DNA from: Clostridia bacterium
GTDB taxonomy: Bacteria; Bacillota; TC1; UBA5767
DNA length: 64,000 nt
Assembly: GCA_016887505.1 (NCBI GenBank)
Contig: CP069393.1
Coordinates: 62,001-126,000, forward strand
Direction of reading: 5' to 3'
Shown one piece after another: positions 60,521-64,000 of this stretch. Numbering within the stretch: the stretch's first letter is position 1; each line of letters starts with the position of its first letter. A program made the position numbers and the translations under genes. Under the pieces are notes generated by a model. That model did not search any database, was not told the DNA's origin, and saw only the letters and a list, made by a program, of their open reading frames with translations.

Positions 60521-62053
60521 ATGATTTCTTGTGAGAAGCTAGATTTTCTAATGAATATTACGAAGACAAGCAACAGCTCTCTTTCAATGCACGTAGCTGT
60601 GGATTCTTCTCATATCAGTAGATTGCGAAGGGGGGAGCGAAGGCTCGTCCCAAATGCAGAATACGTCAAAAAAATGGTCACCTACCTAGTTCAACAGTGT
60701 ACGCAAGACTATCAGAAGAATGCCTTGCTGGAAACGATGAAAAAACCAAAAGCTCTATTTGATGATGTTGAACAGGCTTCCCAACAAGTGTATGAATGGC
60801 TTCTGACAGATGAAGTAGCGAATTCGTCTCCTGTGGCTGGCTTTTTGAACCAAATGAATGCTGTACAAAAGGATTGCCATCTGAATTACTTCAAGAACCA
60901 TCCTACAGCGGAAATGCTGGAGACAGAATCTACGATTAGCTTGTACTATGGCTCAAATGGAAAACGAGAAGCTGTCATACGATTTTTGTCGATTGTATTG
61001 AAGAGGAAGAAACCTGGTTACTTATATTTATACAGTGATGAAACGATGGATTGGTTAATCGAAGATACAGCATTCCAGTTGGTCTGGATGAAGTTGTTGT
61101 GCCAAATCATTTCCAAGGGGAATCGAATACGAATTATTCATACTGTGAGTCGGAATCTCGACGAAATGTTAGAAGCCCTATCCAAATGGATTCCCCTATA
61201 TATGACTGGTGCTATAGAACCCTTTTATTATCCCAAAAAAAGAGATGGGCTTTTTAAAAGAACCATGTTTATTGCACCTGGCGAGGTGGCTTTGACGGCA
61301 AGTTCATTTAACGGAATCGTAGATAATGCTACAAATATCCTGTTGCAGGATAGCAGAGCCATTTTGTCTTTGGAAGAAGAATTTAATGGATACTTAAGTC
61401 TATGTAAACCGCTGATGCGAATCTTTATTGCGCAAGAGCGAAGTAAGTATCTCAATACAGTGGATGAATTTGAAAAGGAACGAGAGAACACAGTCCTTAA
61501 GACAGAGCGCTTATCGTTGCTCACGATGCCGGAACATATTGTTGAATCCATGCTTAAGCGCATAGAGTATAACAACAAGGATGAATTAATCGATTATTTC
61601 CAAGAGCGAAAAGAACGGTTTCTTGAAAATATTAAAAGCAATACGTTTAATGAAATTATCAAAATTGACGATATAGCGGATATTCGAAATGAACTCGTAC
61701 CAGTTGGCTACATTGGAATCAATGAATTTTCCATACTAAAATATCGAGCAAATGAATACCGGGATCATTTAAAGAATATTATCAACTTACTAACCAACTA
61801 TGAAAACTATAATGTGGCAATCGATTGGGGCGTGAAAAATGATAATTATCGGGTTTATGTAAAAGAAGATTTAGGTGCAATCGTAGAGAAAGTATCAGAA
61901 CCGTATGTAGTTTTTGCCTTAAATGAGATTAATATTACAGTAGCCTTTTGGGATTACCTGAATGACCACTTTTATAGAGATTTTCTAGATAAACAAAAAA
62001 CAATCCTAGACTTGCAAGGTATTGTTGAGCAATTAGATGCTTTTTCGGTCTAG
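60521..62053 (+). CDS. HTH-domain regulator with large C-terminal region
   Basis: 510 residues; ATG 60521 chosen over 60515 for spacing to GAGGT. The N-terminus has a Cro/CI-like HTH (S-S-L-S-M-H-V-A-V-D-S-S-H-I-S-R-L-R-R-G-E-R). The middle (130-300) has R-I-R-I-I-H-T-V and Y-P-K-K-R-D...T-M-F-I-A-P-G, a pattern recalling the phospholipase D fold but without HxK. It resembles uncharacterised clostridial XRE-like regulators. C-terminal helices end in a coil. Ligand unknown. Confidence 0.7.
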   Translation: MISCEKLDFLMNITKTSNSSLSMHVAVDSSHISRLRRGERRLVPNAEYVKKMVTYLVQQCTQDYQKNALLETMKKPKALFDDVEQASQQVYEWLLTDEVANSSPVAGFLNQMNAVQKDCHLNYFKNHPTAEMLETESTISLYYGSNGKREAVIRFLSIVLKRKKPGYLYLYSDETMDWLIEDTAFQLVWMKLLCQIISKGNRIRIIHTVSRNLDEMLEALSKWIPLYMTGAIEPFYYPKKRDGLFKRTMFIAPGEVALTASSFNGIVDNATNILLQDSRAILSLEEEFNGYLSLCKPLMRIFIAQERSKYLNTVDEFEKERENTVLKTERLSLLTMPEHIVESMLKRIEYNNKDELIDYFQERKERFLENIKSNTFNEIIKIDDIADIRNELVPVGYIGINEFSILKYRANEYRDHLKNIINLLTNYENYNVAIDWGVKNDNYRVYVKEDLGAIVEKVSEPYVVFALNEINITVAFWDYLNDHFYRDFLDKQKTILDLQGIVEQLDAFSV

Positions 62054-62113
62054 TGAGTAGGCAAAGTTTTGTTTCTTATATTTGATTATGGAAGAAGAAG
62101 TATAGTAAGTAGG

Positions 62114-62156
62114 CGTATGCTCTATCTATGTTAAAAGATAGAGCATACGTTTTTTT
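62114..62156 (+). terminator. Terminator after the HTH regulator gene
   Basis: CGTATGCTCTATCT (62114-62127) pairs with AGATAGAGCATACG (62136-62149), then seven T. The 190 bases between it and the next gene show no gene. Confidence 0.93.
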
Positions 62157-62350
62157 GTGGCGTTCTGATTGATGTTTGCAGGATGAACAGCCTTGCATTC
62201 TATCTCTAAAAAAACTGGTCTAAACTGAAAAATAATCGTTTCCAAAAAATTGGATGAGCGTATACTGTAAGAGTAAAAAGTTGATTGGCTTAGACCTGTC
62301 ACGACGATACGGGCAACTCAGTGCCGCAAATATTTCTATTTGGAGATTAT

Positions 62351-64000
62351 ATGGAAAACATTAGATTGGCTACATTACAAGACCTTCCTGAACTCTTAAA
62401 ACTGGAGAAGGATTCATTTACAAAAGACAAGGCTGCTGCTAGGCGTTCCTTGAGATTAAGCATTAGCAGCAGACATCAGGAAGTATATATCCTGGAGTCG
62501 GATAGTATGATAGGGTCTATTGTTATACAGTTTTATAAATATACTGCTCGTCTTTACTCAATCGCTGTTGCCGACGAATATAGGGGCCAGGGCTATGGCA
62601 AACGCTTGCTCAAATATTGTGAAAATGTTGCAAGAAGCCGGGGGATTTCCACCGTATCACTCGAAGTAGACGCAAACGATCTTTCCTTAACCGGATGGTA
62701 TGAGAGACAAGGCTATACAGTTAGAAAGAAACTAGACGATTATTACGGTAAAAATAAACATGCTTTTCGTATGCTAAAAACCATTGATACCGTGAAAAAG
62801 AAAAGTGGACGTCTTCAAAACATAATTGTTTCAGATGACCCGTCGATAGCAGTTTACGACAATGATTATGTGGAAATCATTTCCTCGGAAGAATATATAT
62901 ACAACGTGCGGTTTCAGAAAACCTCTAACTTTCGAATATTCAACATGAGCGATAGTTACCGCTATCAATCCAAAGGATACTACGTTTCTTTGCTGGCGTC
63001 CGCTCGAGACCATCGGGTTATTCCGAGTGTTGCAACCATGCAAGATGTTACGAGTGTCCCACTCATGAATTGCTTTGCAGATGAATACAATACAATCCTA
63101 AATGATGAACTTCGGCAATTGGAAAAGGATACAGTGGAATATACGCTTGTGTTGGGGCATGAGCTAAATGGTCAATCTACCAAACTCAGCCGACACCTGT
63201 ATAAGTTATTTGAGGCTCCATTTGTGACCTTTCGATTCAGAAAAGGGGATAAATGGCTACTCGAGAAGGTAGAGTTACTTAGTATCAAGGATTTGCCGAT
63301 GATCCCGGAACAGACTGTCAGGAAAATTGCAAAGTCATTTTTTGCCCAGAAAAAATTTAACAGGTCAAAATTGAAAAATTATGAGTATGATTTGGCCATA
63401 CTTGTTAATCCGGATGAAGAAAATCCACCATCTAATAAGAAAGCCTTGGACCGATTTAAAAAAATGGGGGAAAAGAATGGATTTTTTGTAGAGTTTATTA
63501 CCAAGGATTCAATGAATCGAATCAATGAATTTGATGCACTTCTTATTAGGGAAACGACTGCCGTAAACGACCATACCTACCAAATATCCAGATTTGCCTA
63601 TGCGGAGGGCTTGGTTGTAGTGGATGACCCTTGGTCAATTCTTAAATGCTGTAATAAGTTTTACCTAATGGAAAGAATGATGCGTGCTAAAATTCTAATG
63701 CCCAAAAGTATGGTGATTGCACGTGGGGAAGAATCGACAAAAAAACTAACAAAGGTGATGGACTTTCCAATTGTTCTCAAACAACCAGACAGCGCTTTTT
63801 CGCTGGGGGTGCACAAGGTTAAAAACATGGAAGAGCTAGAGTTAAAATGCGCAGAACTTTTGAAAAGTTCAGAATTTGTAATTGCGCAAGAATATTTGCC
63901 GTCAGAGTATGATTGGCGAATTGGCGTTATGAATAATGAGGTTCTTTATGCTTGTCGCTATTATATGGCAACAGGTCACTGGCAGATCTATAATTGGTCT
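62351..64000 (+). CDS. GNAT - RLAN - RimK-like ATP-grasp protein (3' end off window)
   Basis: 550 codons from ATG 62351 (GGAG upstream), open to the edge. Residues 1-145 are a GNAT acetyltransferase with acetyl-CoA loop Y-R-G-Q-G-Y-G-K-R-L. About 150-330 match the RLAN region that precedes RimK-type ligases (Y-Y-V-S-L-L-A-S-A-R and R-V-I-P-S). About 345-550 begin an ATP-grasp (I-L-M-P-K-S, F-P-I-V-L-K-Q-P-D, Q-E-Y-L-P-S-E-Y-D-W-R-I-G-V); the metal-binding end is missing. Such three-part proteins are predicted to acylate and ligate amino acids into peptides. It may work with the 41-44 kb ligase/hydrolase locus. Confidence 0.85.
   Translation, partial: MENIRLATLQDLPELLKLEKDSFTKDKAAARRSLRLSISSRHQEVYILESDSMIGSIVIQFYKYTARLYSIAVADEYRGQGYGKRLLKYCENVARSRGISTVSLEVDANDLSLTGWYERQGYTVRKKLDDYYGKNKHAFRMLKTIDTVKKKSGRLQNIIVSDDPSIAVYDNDYVEIISSEEYIYNVRFQKTSNFRIFNMSDSYRYQSKGYYVSLLASARDHRVIPSVATMQDVTSVPLMNCFADEYNTILNDELRQLEKDTVEYTLVLGHELNGQSTKLSRHLYKLFEAPFVTFRFRKGDKWLLEKVELLSIKDLPMIPEQTVRKIAKSFFAQKKFNRSKLKNYEYDLAILVNPDEENPPSNKKALDRFKKMGEKNGFFVEFITKDSMNRINEFDALLIRETTAVNDHTYQISRFAYAEGLVVVDDPWSILKCCNKFYLMERMMRAKILMPKSMVIARGEESTKKLTKVMDFPIVLKQPDSAFSLGVHKVKNMEELELKCAELLKSSEFVIAQEYLPSEYDWRIGVMNNEVLYACRYYMATGHWQIYNWS

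Overview
The window looks like a chromosomal segment of a low-GC, Gram-positive anaerobe (Bacillota, probably class Clostridia; I cannot fix the genus). Signs: AT-rich DNA, strong AGGAGG-type ribosome binding sites, several TTG/GTG starts, surface proteins with SLH domains, a GHKL/LytTR (Agr-type) two-component pair, a desulfoferrodoxin-type protein and a probable selenoprotein. No rRNA, tRNA, CRISPR array or prophage was seen. Gene density is ordinary, with IS elements and IS relics scattered through it.

Layout. 1-1115: end of an IS21-family element. 1.2-4.4 kb: ArsR regulator, MFS exporter, a decayed CDF metal-efflux gene and a split two-gene permease (metal/metalloid-type locus). 4.6-5.4 kb: PnuC transporter behind a structured leader. 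5.4-5.85 kb: IS3-family relic. 6.2-11.2 kb: membrane PAS-GGDEF-EAL protein, APC permease, VanZ-like protein. 11.4-11.6 kb: relic of an IS256-family left end. 11.7-17.6 kb: stalk-domain protein, DUF1566 lipoprotein, K+/H+-type antiporter, PNPOx-like protein divergent from an HxlR regulator. 17.9-30.3 kb: LytTR regulator, GHKL kinase, an SLH-anchored surface protein of about 2,960 residues and a subtilisin-like protease. 30.4-39.4 kb: MerR-TipAS, PAS-GGDEF cyclase, DUF1801, VOC, RsgA, two XRE regulators (one fused to desulfoferrodoxin), a flavodoxin-fold reductase and a SulP transporter. 39.66-41.01 kb: a complete IS256-family element with a 9-bp target duplication. 41.0-45.4 kb: ATP-grasp ligase, N-formylglutamate amidohydrolase/QEGLA-metallopeptidase fusion, questin-oxidase-like protein, small membrane protein. 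45.5-50.5 kb: selenocysteine-type peroxiredoxin (minus strand), DUF454, DsrE and a four-gene AIM24/membrane/lipoprotein/exported-protein operon. 51-54.4 kb: three-gene signalling unit (pseudokinase sensor, LuxR-type regulator, histidine kinase). 54.6-62 kb: DUF4256 protein, second SLH protein with a small partner, EAL phosphodiesterase, HTH regulator. 62.35 kb to the edge: GNAT-RLAN-ATP-grasp protein, cut by the window.

The most notable items are: (i) a peroxiredoxin-like gene read through an in-frame TGA at the position of the first redox Cys (U-P-F-C), with a SECIS-like hairpin downstream; (ii) two separate ATP-grasp loci of the kind associated with peptide/amino-acid ligation and hydrolysis, one of which has an IS256 copy inserted between its likely promoter and first gene; (iii) an XRE regulator fused to a nearly complete desulfoferrodoxin; (iv) a 21-bp-spaced direct repeat just upstream of the promoter of the giant surface gene, next to the genes of a LytTR system; (v) a hairpin that encloses the transposase start codon and shows base-pair covariation between the intact IS256 copy and the relic.

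All functional statements rest on reading motifs by eye; no database search was run.
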